This document shows positions 32,088-44,735 of a stretch of 64,000 nucleotides of DNA, one piece after another (the first letter of the stretch is position 1; every line of letters begins with the position of its first letter). Origin of the DNA: Sycobia sp. Sy_11 (taxonomy: Eukaryota; Arthropoda; Insecta; Hymenoptera; Epichrysomallidae); contig JACCIC010000027.1 of assembly GCA_018907035.1 (NCBI GenBank), positions 310,001 to 374,000 of the forward strand, written 5' to 3'. Position numbers and translations under genes: made by a program. The notes beneath the pieces were generated by a model. The model did not search any database. It saw nothing but the letters and a program-made list of their open reading frames with translations, and was not told the origin of the DNA.

Positions 32088-35067
32088 GAATACTCCAACT
32101 GAATACCAACCATTGCGTAGCAGCTCATGACCTGTTGAAGCAGACAATAAAGGAGCTAAGAATAGACATTGCTATAATCTCCGAACCATATTGTGACAGG
32201 GTCAGGCCACAGCGCTGGATAAGTGACACAAGCAATAGAGCTGCCCTCTGGATTGGTCAAAATAGGCAGATACTAAAGCAGTCGAATCATCGGAGCGAAT
32301 TGATATCCTGGGCTAAAATACAAGAAATATACGTCTTTAGTGTATATGCTCCTCCAAGCTTGACGGACAAGCAGTTTGAAATCCTCGTAGCTAAATTAGT
32401 TGATGAAGCCATGGACAAGAAACCATTATTAATCGCTGGCGATTTTAACGCGTGGTCCACAGCCTGGGGAAGCGCTTCAACAAATAACAGAGGTAGTATG
32501 CTGCTTGATGGCATTAATTCTCTTCAACTCCACGTGATTAATAAGGGATTTGAATCTACTTTCATTAGGGGTGATAAACAATCAGTCATTGATGTAACAT
32601 TCGCCAGTGATGCCTTGATTCAGCGGATCCTTAATTGGAGAGTAAGCGACCTTTACACCCACAGTGATCACAGGGCGATCTTGTACGAGACTGCAGAAAA
32701 GAAAGTAAAGAACAAGTGCAATGAGTGGATGCCCACACGGAAATGGAACATCAGATCGCTAGACTGTGAAGTGTTCGCCACTATAATATCAGAAGAGCGT
32801 TTAGAATACGGTGCACCAGGCCATCTGCAAATGCACTCATGAAGCATATCTCTGAAGCATGTAATGCATCGATGACTAGGACTAAGAGCGGATTTAAACA
32901 TCGTCAACCTGGCTACTGGTGGACAAATGAAATTGCAGAATTGCGCAAACAATGTCATCGCGCACGTAGACTTGCCCAAAGAGCCCGCACCCATCGTGAT
33001 ACGTTTAATAGTTTATTTAAAGAAGCACAAAGAGCGCTTGTCTTAAGGCCATTAAGGCAAGCAAGCGTCGATGCTGGCTTGAACTGTGTGCAGAGGCCAA
33101 CAATGACTTATGGGGACGACCATACAAAACAGTCATGGCACGATTGAGTAGGGCACCAATACAATCCACTAGCACGGTATTGATTGATAAGATTGTTTCC
33201 GCTCTCTTTCCCAATGACACCCATGGGACTGTACTGCGCACGCAACACTCGGACGATCTACCTCCTATAACAGAAATGGAGCTACATAATGCTTACGCTA
33301 AGACTAGAGACAATGCTGCCCCTGGCCCTGATGGTATCCCTAATGCGGCAGTTAAGTTGGCGATACAGAAGAATCCAGCTATATTTCTAAAAGTATATAA
33401 TGCTTGTCTTGAGGGTATTTTTCCTGATTGCTGGAAAACTAAAAGGTTAGTCCTGTTACCTAAGGGCAATAAGCCACTTGATGATCCTCCATCATACAGG
33501 CCATTGTGTATGCTCGATACGGTAGGTAAAATATTTGAAAAAATAATATGTAGCCGACTGGAAGCATTCACTGAAGGATTGCACGGCTTATCCTCACGCC
33601 AATTTGGATTTCGGAAATCAAAATCAACAGTCGATGCCATTAAACTGGTAGTGTGTGCCGCAAGAAAATGCAATCAGTGGTAAGAGATGGAAAGGTGGCA
33701 CTAAACAGTATTGTGCCATTGTCGCTCTAGATGTCAAGAATGCCTTTAATTCAGCGCGCTGGTCTTCTATTATAAGTTCTCTTAAAGAGTTCGGAGTACC
33801 TGGTTATTTACAGAATGTCGTGGCCAGCTACTTTGAGAATAGGATAATATTATACCGAACGGATGAAGGCATTGTATCGCATAAGGTTACTGCGGGAGTC
33901 CCCCAGGGCTCAGTTATGGGACCTATATTGTGGAATATTATGTATGATGGCGTGTTGAGGATTCCACAACCGCCTGGTTCAATAACAGTAGGGTACGCCG
34001 ACGATATCGCTCTAGTAGTGACGGCCAAGACCCTTGATGAAATTACTGAAAATGCCAATGAGGCAATCAGCAACATCAGTAGATGGATTAAGACGGCTGG
34101 TCTACAATTAGCGGAGCACAAGACAGAAGTAGTTCTTGTCTGCAGTCGTAAGAAGGTAGATAGTATTACTCTTAAAGTTGGTAGCTGCCGCATTAGTTCT
34201 ACGTCATCTTTACGATACTTGGATGTCCAGCTTGATGACAGGTTAAACTTCAAAGAACATCTAAAGATATCTGGCGAAAAAGCGCAACGTTCAGCTGCCT
34301 TGTGTCGGCTCATGCCTAACATTGGTGGCCCACGTCCACCCCAGAGGAAACTATTAGCTTATGTTGTTAATTCTGTCAGCATGTATGCAGCACCAATCTG
34401 GCATCATGCATACGGAATTAAATCATATTGTGAGTTGGCCATTACGACCCGTCGTCGCTCCTGTATACGTATTATTAGTGGTTACAGGACAGTATCCACC
34501 GACGCTGCTGAGGTACTTGCCGGAATTCTTCCTTTCGATTTAGCTGCAAATGAACTGGCTAGGCTGCATAACATATGTAAGGCCGCAGTGGATTCTCTAC
34601 AAGGTGCTAAAAACGTGGAACGTCATCGTTCTATAGAAATATGGCAAAAACGATGGACCCATTCTAGCAAAGGCCGATGGACTTATCGTATCCTTTCAGA
34701 CATACACAGATGGATCAACAGGAAACACGGGGAATTAGATTTGCACCTAACTCAGTTGCTGACTGGACATGGTTGTTTTAGGTCCTATTTCCACCGCTTT
34801 CACCTGGATAATAATGATCTCTACCCCATCTGTCCGACTTTGGTCGAGGATGCCGAGCATATATTAGTGAGCTGCCCTCGTTTTAGAACACAACTTGAGC
34901 ACTTGATAAACATCATCAATAAGCCAATAAGACCAGAGAGCATCCTATCAATAATGCTGGAATCTTCTGAAAACTGGAAGGCAGTAGCCAGTTTCGCAAA
35001 AGAGGTGATGACCAAACTTAGATATACCGATAGTACTAGGCGAATGGCCCAGGATGAACCAGGCTAA
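32084..35067 (+). pseudogene. R1-clade ORF2 (endonuclease, RT, zinc motif), three frameshifts
   Basis: The endonuclease (32084-32830) has MRILQLNTNHC, IAIISEPYCDR, LIAGDFNAWSTAWG and THSDHRAIL (GDFNA and SDH catalytic motifs). The linker with PGYWWTNEIAELR is at 32839-33147. The RT lies in 33135-33683 and 33655-35067: DNAAPGPDGIPNAA, SYRPLCMLDTVGK, then ALDVKNAFNSARW, GVPQGSVMGP (normal motif B) and GYADDIALVV (catalytic YADD). The C-terminal zinc motif contains CPTLVEDAEHILVSC. Frameshifts lie near 32830, 33045 and 33665, and no internal segment appears to be missing. It is longer and less altered at RT motif B than the element at 23-26 kb. Confidence 0.9.
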
Positions 35068-35273
35068 CTGATCCTATTTTAAGATACAGAGGACGAACAC
35101 CGAACCCCTGATCACTTGTGTTGATTGGGGACGTAGGATAGTGTCATAAGAAGAGGAATCGTATAGGCTAACTAACAACCCCGCCGAAGTAATATTCCCG
35201 GATAGTTTCAGCGGGATGCTGGTTTCGAGAGGCCACTAGTGCAGAGCTTGCTCTGCCTACGCCTAATAATAAA

Positions 35274-35312
<39 letters not shown>

Positions 35313-35313
<1 letters not shown>

Positions 35314-36979
35314 TTAATTCAATTAAATCAAGTAAAATTAAATTTTTTCCTGTAGCTATATATTTAGATATCAATATGTATATGATAGAATTAAAAAGTT
35401 TTCATGTCCGAGTCGAATATACATATATACATACTCGTATATATGACACGAATTGTGTCATCTCTTTTACTATTGTAAATCCTAATTTTACAGAATGTGT
35501 AAATATGTATATATTCATATTCAGCATGCGTAGCAGCTATACATAATTACATATATACAGGGTGCCCAAAAAGACCCAGAACACCTCAATAATTTTCCAG
35601 GTAAACTAATTTTGGACAAGGTCAAGGTCAATCTAGAGGTAACTTTTGTCAAGGAATTTAACTTATTGTTATTGTTACCCAACTTACGTTTGTGGCAAAC
35701 ATTATAGGAAAAGTGGCCAAAATAAGAGACCAGGTATGAGTCCGTCATTTTTGATCATGAGAACGCACAGTAACATGTTGCGGCTTTGGTAAAAAAATAT
35801 TCATTTATTTCAGCTCTGAGTTATATAGCTATAATCATTACATATCTTACTGCAGATTGTTTATATTTTCATAAAGTACCCAATAGCTTGAATAAGCAAT
35901 AATAGTTTTTATTCAATACAATACTTAAGTATAATAAGTATAACAAATATATAGCAAATATATATGTTATAATAATAAGTATAACAAATAATCTTTTAAG
36001 AAAGTGTAAAATAGAGTCAAAGTAAACCGAGTTGTAATAAAGTGTATAAAGTTGTATAACCTGTCTACTGAGTACTATGAAGTGTGATAGTAGATAATCA
36101 ATATTGACTTTTCTTTAATAGTGTACTATAAATTACAATTTATTTAGAATATATTATTTAGATCTTCAGAAAAAATATACAATGAAAACAAATATACCTT
36201 GAGAAATACCTAAAGTGTCACATAATTTCTTGCAGAAACAGAACGAATGGAAAAACTTCCATAATAACAAAATTATATTTTCAAAGCCTGTGGACAGGAA
36301 TAAGTATAATAGAAATGTATACACAGGATTAAAGCATATATCTATCAAATTAATTAAATCATGCTTCCATATATTATTACTAATTATAGAAATTTATTCA
36401 TTCAGTAATTATCATATATCAGTATTATCAAATTTCAAAATATATAATATAAATATTTTTCTTGAATTTCTTAAATCTATTGATATTCTAACTCTTTATC
36501 ATATGTATTATAACCTATAGTTTTGTTTTGGAATGCGTATTTTAGATAAGAATGAAAGCCCGAAAGCGAAAGTGAGTAATATAGAGAGAAATCATAGCAC
36601 AGTCAAGTGTACATCCACGCTGTGCAGTCTTTTCAAATGTGCATCGTCTTGACCCACTTATAGCAAACCATATAACCTCAACATATATTTTTTTACATAT
36701 ATATAATATTTATTAAATGTAATAGTTTCAGAAAAAAATTTTATTCAAATAAAAATAAGAACTTAAATATATATAACAAGTTCTTTAGAAGTTTGCCCAA
36801 GTTTATAAACATAGTATATTACTCCAACATACCTAACTATATTAATATATCAGTAGTCTGCTACTGCATAGTTACTACTATTATCAGCTATTATAAGTTG
36901 AGTGTGAAGGATATAGATTAGAATAATTCTATAGAATATATACCTATAGTATAAGTAAAAACATTAATGTTTGTATGTA
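35313..36979. other. AT-rich sequence with one possible transposon end
   Basis: At 35558 the sequence reads ACAGGGTGCCCAAAAAGACC. From general knowledge, CAGGGTG(T)CCCAAAA is a common terminus of insect DNA transposons. No matching inverted end or transposase was found nearby. The rest, including 36500-36700 with somewhat higher GC, shows nothing I recognise. Confidence 0.35.
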
Positions 36980-37927
36980 CGTGGTGTGTTAAAAAGTAAC
37001 GAGAATTTTTAAATTTCGCGGGTTTGGAGAGTCCACCTGTATACATTTTTTTATTATGTTGGTACGCATGTCTCTGAAGTACGATAAAATTTTCAGCAAT
37101 ATACATTGCTTACTTTTTAAGTGGCAGCCACTACCGTTAGACGTGTTTTTTGAGCTCAGCGATTTTCGTTTATGAAAAAAATGGAACAAAGAATTTGTAT
37201 TCAATTTTGCGTGTCAGATGAAATGAAGTGTAGTGAAGTTGGTAAAATGTTAAAAAAGGGATATGGTGAGTCTGCTATGTGTAAATCAAGGATTTGCAAG
37301 TGGTATAAGCGTTTTTAAGATTGCCGCGAAAACGTTGAAGATGACGAACGATCCGGACGCCCAAGCTCATCAACAACCGATGAAAACGTGAAAAAAGTGA
37401 AAGAAATGGTTATGAACGATCACCGAATCGTAATTAGAGAATTCACTGATGATGTTGGCATATCAGTTGGCTCATGCTATGGAATTTTTTCGGATGTTTT
37501 GGATATGAAACGTGTGGCAGCAAAATTTGTTCCAAATTTGTTGAATTTTAAAAAAAAACAGCGGCAAATGGAAGTTGCTCAGGAATAGCTAAATGAAGTT
37601 AATAACGATGCAGAACTACTAAAACGTTATAACAGGTGACGAAACATGGCTTTACGGATATGATGTCGAAACTAAGGCTCAATTGTCCCAGTGGAGGTAT
37701 TTTGGATCGCCAAGACTCAAAAAGGCGCGACAAATGAAAATTGCCGAGGTCAAAAAACACGTCTAACGTTAGCGGCTGTCACTTAAAAAGTATGTAATGA
37801 ATATTGCAGAAAATTTTATGGTACTTCAGGGGCATGCGCACCAACATAATAAAAAAAAATTTTATACAGGCGGACTCTCCAAACCCGCGAAATTTAAAAA
37901 TTCGCTTTACTTTTTGAACACACCTCG
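36980..37927 (+). mobile_element. Internally deleted mariner with long (~190-bp) inverted ends
   Basis: The ends begin CGTGGTGTGTTAAAAAGTAA (left) and the complement of the right end, CGAGGTGTGTTCAAAAAGTA, flanked by TA on both sides (36978-36979, 37928-37929). Inverted similarity extends about 190 bases inward (for example ATTTCGCGGGTTTGGAGAGT at both ends). Inside is the N-terminal half of a GVQW3-like mariner transposase from about 37172. It has WYKRF, ENVEDDERSGRPSS, VAAKFVPNLL and an altered TGDETW region. Then it jumps to the right end, so the second and third catalytic aspartates are deleted. Stops and frameshifts are present. Confidence 0.8.
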
Positions 37928-38339
37928 TATTTTAAATTATTTTCTACAATAGTATCAAATGAGGCAAGTATTATATATTTAAATTCCTTATCATTTGAAA
38001 GCTATTTTCTTTAATGTATTATATTTACATAATCTAGATAAATGAAAATAAGTTTTTAATGATTCTTCTAGTGATATTACAACATAGGATTCTTATCATA
38101 ATAAAAAAAATAAATATATTATCTTTTTAAAATTACTTTCTAGCAGGATTAAAATAAGGCAAGTATGGTATATTCGAATTCCTTACCATTTGAAAGTTTA
38201 CATTTAAAGTAATACATTTATCTACAATGCATATATAAATGAAACGTTTTCAATAATTTTTATATAAATGAAATGTTTTTATTAGACTTCTTAATCAATT
38301 GCACGGAAATATGCGATTCTTAAAAATATAGTTATAGTT
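37928..38339. repeat. Diverged tandem duplication, ~186-bp period
   Basis: AGGCAAGTATTATATATTTA near 37972 recurs as AGGCAAGTATGGTATATTCG near 38158. Each is followed by AATTCCTTAYCATTTGAAAG and then roughly parallel AT-rich sequence. It is non-coding and may belong to the repeat family that follows. Confidence 0.5.
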
Positions 38340-38680
38340 TAAGTAATAAAATAACATTATATGCAATTATTTCTAATTTGATCAAACAAAAGATCAATTA
38401 AAATCAATTTTTAGATAGTCAAGTATATATAAATATGTATGAGCATTAATTAGTGTAATTTTCAGAACTCAGCTTGGCTATTGTACTCTTAACCCAAAAC
38501 TGTACTCTCACACTAAAAAATGTACAGAAAATGAACTATAATTCCCAGATTATCTAACTAATTAAAATTAATTTATTGTAGGAGGAATATTTACGAAAGC
38601 TTTTGAAAAGATATTGAATAATTAATATATTTTTGTCAACATAAATCTTTTATTTTATCAAATAAACTTAACTACTACAA
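38340..38680. repeat. Diverged relative of the palindrome repeat family
   Basis: 38362-38480 resembles the complement of 8480-8590 (CAATTATTTCTAATTT, TAGTCAAGTATAT, TAAATMTGTATGAG). 38500-38660 resembles the complement of 11750-11930 in the spacer (ATTCAATATCTTT, TCGTAAATATT, AATCTGGGAA). So pieces of the palindrome also occur elsewhere, joined in another order and at lower identity. Confidence 0.55.
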
Positions 38681-40798
38681 AACCATCAATATGGATTTTG
38701 ACTCCATAGTAGATAAACAACTCATAATTCAGTAATAGAAATTATTAGAATTATTGAATGGTCCACACTAATAGTAGAATATTAATGTTTTTATTTATGT
38801 TGTTTAAATATTTCAAACTTTTATAGGTTAGATTTATTTTAAGAAAGAAGATTAATTCAGTAATGTTTGAAGATACACTTAATTTTTGTTTTTCGCTATC
38901 TTCTATTTGATGTAATCTATCACTTTTAAGATCGATATCATCTTTGCTTAAGACTCACTAACATTAATGTTTGACAAAATGATCATTTCACAGATCCGCA
39001 GTTACATTTTCATAATATTACAATTACTTTGTCAGTTAAATTTCCAATAGGTATACAAGATTGTGTTACTCTTGATTTGATGGAAAGTACAATTGATTGA
39101 AACTGAAAACTAGTTTTCAGCTCTTTTCAAAATGATTTCAAATAATTTTTTTCCTAAATGATTACGATTATTGCAAGTGATTTAAACTGATTTTAAATGA
39201 TTTTGAAATTATTTATTTAAAGGAGTCAAATGATTTGTAAACGCCAAGTAAAATGATTTGTAAAGACCCAGAGAAACAGGTACCTAGTATAATTTTATAC
39301 AGGTACGTCTTTCGGAAATAAAAAAAGAAAATAATTTAGTATGTATTCCCTTGTTTACCAAAACCTTTTTCATAGACGGGCCCGCAAGTATCTTTTAAAT
39401 TATATTTTCATAGTACTGGCTTCCCACATTATATATAAGTGAGTGCATAGACACACTTTTAATATGTAACATTTTTATTCATTAATAGTAAATAATGCTT
39501 GCCTTATTTCATGCTATCGTAGAAAGTAATTTGAAAGAGTTCGCCATACGTAGATTTGGTAGATACTCTGTTAATCGTGTCGGAATGAAAGTCTTTAGCT
39601 ACCATGATTCGTTGAGATCAAAATGTGGTCATATATTTCGCTGTGCAACTTCAAACAATTATTACACCAGATGTTGGTTTCCACAACTGTTGCTTTATTA
39701 TTTAGTAGTTATCTCTGTAGACATTGTAATCGTGTTTTAAAGAAACTATCGAGTTCATTCCAAGTGAGTGGTCTCCCGAATCCGTGAGCGATAGTTCCCA
39801 GTCACGTTTGATTATTAGACTTCTATATCACCTAAGAATGGCACTTATATTTTGTGAACAGTTAGATTAAATATGGTGATGTTATAGGCTCTTATTGGAC
39901 ACAGAAAGTATATTTCAAGCAAATTTCTAACGAATATTATCCGAATATGTATAGTATTCTAGTTTATATCAATTACATTTCACCTATTGCAAACACTGTA
40001 AACATTAATTGATAATACGAAAGTATCAACTTGGATTTGTTAACACGAATACATAATATCTTCAGAATGCCTGATTAGGTAATCAAAATTACTATACTGA
40101 TATTGGACCAAATATATCGCCTTTAAAGATCATATTACTAATCTAAAGGTTAATATAAAAATACATGCCATTATTATAAGGTACTAATGATAAAAATATA
40201 CAACAATAATTTAAGACATAGTTTCGAGTTAAAAATTGTAAAGCTCTGGTCTGAATGTAAGAAACTATATATTTACTACTTTATTCTGCTAAATAAGCTA
40301 ATTAATTGGTTTGACGAAAAATTGTAAAAGTATTTTAAGAGTTTTTGATTATTAATTTCTGTATTTGTATACGCCATTCTGCATTATCAGCGATCCTAAA
40401 ACCTCTACATTCAACAGTAGAAGTCTTGTTAAAGTTGCGTTAGGAACCACTTGTGAATTAAGCTTGCTATCAAAATTCATTGAACACATCATAAAATTAA
40501 AAAAAATACATTAAACAATTATGTAAAAAATAGTAAATGTAACTGAAATATAACAAAATATTGGGGTATAAATTATATGTTTTTTAACTTTGTATCCTAA
40601 CTTAAAACTTGTCGAATAAATGATCATACTGGATCATAATTTTTTTCGGTAACCATTTATATTCTCATAAATATATCCAAACAAAATCATCCCATGCAAA
40701 GCAATTTAGGAAATGTATTTGTAATATATTAGCAGAAGAATTGAAGCGTGGATGGTGCGACCTTTGGAAATTATCATTGACGAGCTAACGTTTTTGCA
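38681..40798. other. AT-rich sequence without recognised genes
   Basis: 39110-39260 repeats an AAATGATTT-type motif several times. The plus-strand ORF 39495-39740 (81 codons) and a second open frame to about 39870 show no known domain. The rest has stops in all frames and no repeat that I can place. Confidence 0.35.
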
Positions 40799-40992
40799 GA
40801 AAACAGCTCTATGCCCCCATGCGTCGTTTTCTGTTTCGCGATTCTTATCAATTTGGTGTTAGCTTCAACCGTTGTATTGTATTTAGCATGTCTGCGACAA
40901 TCAAATTCTGATTTTCCTGATTTTCCTGCGAAAATCAGGAAAAATTCAAACATGTATTTTTGCAAAAGTGCACATCGCTTCCCATCCGTCAG
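40799..40992 (+). other. Possible exon with a hydrophobic N-terminal segment
   Basis: An acceptor-like TTTTTGCAG precedes 40799. An ATG at 40811 opens 61 codons starting MPPCVVFCFAILINLVLAST, a hydrophobic stretch like a signal peptide or membrane anchor. A donor-like CAG|GTGACA follows at 40993. The GC level is slightly higher than around it. There is no known domain, and the evidence is only splice-like signals plus an ORF. Confidence 0.2.
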
Positions 40993-41199
40993 GTGACAGT
41001 TTCATACATCTATTAGCGGCCGAACTTAGTTTTCGACTTTCACGTTTACATGACGATATAAGTAGTACGAAAAGTCAGATTTGTCGGATCTAGTATTTAT
41101 TTTTTAGTTTAGGTATTTACCAATAAAATTCATTTAACAGGCGCCATCAATTGTGTAAACATAATTTTTTGAAAGTGAAAAATAAATCGTGATAAATGG

Positions 41200-42170
41200 G
41201 TTTTTCGACATGCCCTTTTGTACTATTTTAATTTGAAAATCAGTGTACAGAAACATATTGATTGCTTCAAGAATGTTATAGCGAACAAGCTTCATCGCTT
41301 ACCACATGCAAAGAGTGGTTTCAGCGGTTTAGAAATGGAGATACTAATGTTTATGACAAAGAACGTTCTGGACAACGAAAAAAATTTGAAGATAGTGAAT
41401 TGCAAACACCATTGGACGAAAACTCAGCTCAAACATAGTAAGAATTCGCTAATAAGTTAGGAATCAGTGACAGAGCAGTTGGCAAACGTTTATATGCGAT
41501 GGGAAAGATTTATAAAGACGGAAAATGGATGCCCCATGATTTGACCGAAAATGCCCTTAAGAATCGATACAACATCGCACTGTCTTTGTTTGCCAGACAA
41601 AAAAAACAGTCTTCTGTGGGGTATTGTGACAGGTGATGAAAAGTGGAGCTACTATGATAATCCTCAGCGTAAAAAGTCATGGTTGGACCCAGGCCAACCG
41701 TCCACATCAACACCAAAATGTCTCATTTACGACCAAAAGGTATTGCTGTGCATTCTATGGGTCCAACAGTATGTGCTGTACTAGGAGCTACTAAAACCGA
41801 ATAAAACTGTCATTGTCGAGATATACAACTGTCAACAAATGTCAACTGGATGATTTGCAACAGAAATTGATCGAACATCGATCAGCAGTCGCGAGCAATA
41901 GGCGCAAACTCATTCTCTTGCTCGGCCTCATATTGCGAAAGCTGTCAAAAAGATCCTGTTGGAGCTCAAATGGGAAGTGTTGCTGTACCCAGTATACTCA
42001 GCAGACATAGCGCCTTCTGATTACCACCTATTCAGATCGATACAGCACGACCTTGTTGATGCGCACTTCCGACACGGTCAATAAATGAGAGAATTTGTGG
42101 ATCATTGGATTGCCTCGAATCCGCCATCGTTCTTTTGCAACGATATCGCCATATGGTCAGAAAGATAGGA
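41200..42170 (+). pseudogene. Dead mariner transposase, third subfamily
   Basis: The translation, in several frames, follows a mariner. It shows GDTNVYDKERSGQRKKFED, then KLGISDRAVGKRLYAMGK (second helix-turn-helix) and WMPHDL. Then come IVTGDEKWSYYDNPQRKKSW (first catalytic D) and, near 42008-42040, APSDYHLFRSI (third D). The region of the second D is frameshifted and altered (after ILLLGLI). It ends near 42170 with a decayed RWSERW-type C-terminus. Terminal repeats were not found. It differs from the intact copies in sequence, so it is an older, separate family. Confidence 0.8.
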
Positions 42171-42194
42171 AATTAAGTTCACTTCCTAATACAT

Positions 42195-43250
42195 ATGTTT
42201 TCTAGAGAACAGTTTCTTTGCCTTCGGTCTGAAATTGCTCCCGTTCTTTCTGAAATCTTGCGCTTTAGTAGAGCGAGTGCTCCTCCTCCTCTTCGCTTCC
42301 GGGGCACTCTAGGCGCTCTGGACCATTACGTACGCAGATCGAATGTAAATAGGCACTTGAGTAAAGTGAATGTTCGCGAATCCGTGTTGTCGTTATATCG
42401 ACTTCTTCACGTTCGAGATAACGTGACGAGCCCACCTGCCCTCCTAAGCATAATTCCATCTTCTTTATAACTTTTCTATGGTACTGTTTGACCATCTATT
42501 GTAGTTGTTTATTACATATTACAATTCAATAGAGTGTTGTAATGCAATATATCTCTGTCCTTAGCTAATAGGTCAACGGGAGGTATACCAATGATAATTG
42601 AAAGGACAATATTTTACGGAATGCGCAAGAAACTTTAAGTTTAGCTTTAGGGCTAGTTCGTCTGCAGACTGTACCACAGTGATAATTTTTGAACATAATA
42701 TCAGATCATATTGGAACTCCGTAAAGCATTACCGAATTTAGAACTGATTATAGTAGAGCACATCTGGGTTGTTTCGGCCCTCCATTATTGATTATTATGC
42801 CAGCTAGTTATGCCAATATACGTCGTTTTAAGCTTTAGTTCAGTAAATGTTCTTTAATCGACAAACGAGCAGTTAAAATGATACCAAAGATACTTGATTT
42901 TTTGATCGACTCTATCCTGCAGTCTTCTACTATGAAATTGCTTACAAAATGATTTGTTAATCTTGACATAATTACCGCCTGAGATTTTTTGGCTGCTAGA
43001 TTAAGCTAATGCTTCCTTAACCAGATTGTAAGACGGTATGCAATATTTTCAGCTGTTCGAGCCAGTCTCGTACCTTTTATTCACAGAGAAATATCTCGCG
43101 ACCGCAAGCTGATAGTATCCATAATTTTTCCGAATATAGTAAGTACTTATCGATAGTCTTTTGAAGCTTTGAAGCCGATATTCAAGCGCTTGATAGTCAC
43201 TACCTATGTGTCATATTCAATTCCAATCCTTCCTCCATGAGTCTATGAAC
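42195..43250 (-). pseudogene. Decayed non-LTR retrotransposon ORF2, RT second half and C-terminus
   Basis: Read on the minus strand: ARTAENIAYRLTIWLRKH and LNLAAKKSQAVIMSRL (the region after the YADD motif) at about 42960-43070. Next is SIFGIILTARLSIKEHLL (usually YLGV..D..LSF..H). GIPPVDLLAKDRD is near 42560-42600. Near 42255-42330, GPERLECPGSEEEEEHSLY and SARFQKERE resemble the C-terminal cysteine motif followed by CPRF. There are many stops and shifts. It is probably R1-like. The catalytic YADD itself is not readable. Confidence 0.6.
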
Positions 43251-43489
43251 GAGTATCAATGAAGATCATGTCTACTATCGTTGAATTACCCTCCTTAATG
43301 CAAGTTGATAATGTAGGGGATCACCAATGTAGGGGATCTCCAATTCCAATTTGGCACAAGTGTCAAGATTTACGCGACTACGTATATTCTCAGACTGTTC
43401 CTCTCTTTTAGTCAGATTTTAAATTCAACTCCAATGAAAATGGTTAATATTTAATTTTTCGCATGTACCACGATAAATAACAGCTGCAT

Positions 43490-44735
43490 ATTCTTATTCG
43501 AAATGTAATGTTATCAGTGGTTGAAATTCCGACTTCTGTACAATTTTTTCCATGTTTATCACTTCAGAAGCGTAAGATTTCTTTCTCTTATCTGGACAAT
43601 CTTTTATAGTGTGCTCGGTTGATAAACAATTGAAGCACGCGCCTTTTGGTCTTTTCTCTTTATCCCAATCGATAGACAAGTGACCACACGCACTACAATT
43701 AAAACAGCGTTTTTTATTTTTTTGGATAATTTTTCTTAAATTAGATTCATTATTTCCAAATTTATCATCTTTATTTTCGCAGTTATATTTGTCTGTAGCT
43801 TTATTTACATTTGGTTATCTGAAAAGTTCTTTGTTTTTATTAAAATTAGATTTTTTATTTAAGGTTATCTTCTCAAAAGCAGTAATAAGATTTTCTTAGT
43901 TGTCAAAGCTCTATATTCTAGCATGGTCTCGTAAAGAATTATCTGGAATACCCTCGATTATGTAGTCGATTAACTCTGTTTCGTCAATATTTACTTTATT
44001 GGCTAGAGTCGTTTTTTCGTGCGCGTATTCAATGAATAACTAGTTTCGTGACCATACTCTACATTCGAATTGTTTCCGCAATTTTAATTTATTTGATTTT
44101 GAAAAGAACATTTTCTTGATTTCTGTAACTAATACATCAATTGACAATCGTAAATGCTCTGGTTTAGAGTGAAACCAAGATAATGCTTTTCCCTTCAATT
44201 TACTACGTATTACAATACGCGTCACATCATCATTTAGATTATAAGCATTACGAATCATGTTTAATTGTTGCGACCAACTTTCGAAATTTTCGCTATTGCC
44301 GGCAAAAGAATTCAATAATTCACATATCGCATTTATCGTAATACGCGGGTTTGTCTCTACCACTCCATTGTTTGTCGGCGCTATCGAATTACCTCTACCG
44401 GAGTCGTTGAGACCTTGTACTGTGTTGAGGTGCTGCCCAGATGTTGATTGTTGTTGGTGGCCGAAGGTCGATGGTGTCATGTTTCCAATGTTTTTAAACT
44501 GTTGATTTAACTCTGCTATCGTCGTTTGTAGGTCTTTAAGCCGTTGCTTTACATTTTTAATCTCCGCCTTTTCTTTGTTTGCCGCATCTCTTCTTTCTAT
44601 CCAATTTCGTACCAATATACCTTCTGTATCTAGCTGTTGCAGTCGCATCACGAGTTCGGTTTTATTCCCTGTTATTTTAATATTACTTTCACGTAAAATT
44701 TCTTTTAGCTCATTAACTGTTAAGTGGTTAGCCAT
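43490..44735 (-). pseudogene. LTR-retrotransposon gag with N-terminal SAP-like motif
   Basis: It starts at the ATG at 44735 (MANHLTVNELKEILRES). The first ~40 residues resemble a SAP DNA-binding motif (LKEILRES...TGNKTELVMRL). A coiled region and a Q/S-rich linker follow, then a capsid-like part with INAICELLNSFAGNSENFESW and GKALSWF. The frame breaks near 44040. Toward 43620-43720 are two knuckles, CFNCSACGHLSIDW (last Cys lost) and CFNCLSTEHTIKDC. After FQPLITLHFE, where protease should begin, the element stops. Its LTR lies upstream at 45144-45501. It is a Gypsy-type gag by arrangement and is inactive. Confidence 0.7.

Larger units (their letters stand above)
31730..35312 (+). mobile_element. 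R1-clade non-LTR retrotransposon, 5' truncated, between CA repeats
   Basis: The body starts near 31812 directly after a CA/CG tract (31730-31811) and contains the end of ORF1, ORF2 and a 3' UTR. It finishes AATAATAAAAAA directly against a CA run (35277-35311). CA repeats on both sides suggest insertion into a CA tract; from general knowledge some R1-clade lineages target such simple repeats. Three frameshifts in ORF2 make it inactive. It differs clearly from the minus-strand element at 22739-27835. Confidence 0.85.

Noticed and set aside
35555..35760. A complete DNA transposon starting at CAGGGTGCCCAAAAA
   Set aside because: No matching inverted end and no transposase were found downstream, so only a possible terminus is noted.
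39495..39870. Host gene exon from two consecutive open frames
   Set aside because: There are no clear splice sites and no domain. ORFs of this length are expected by chance.
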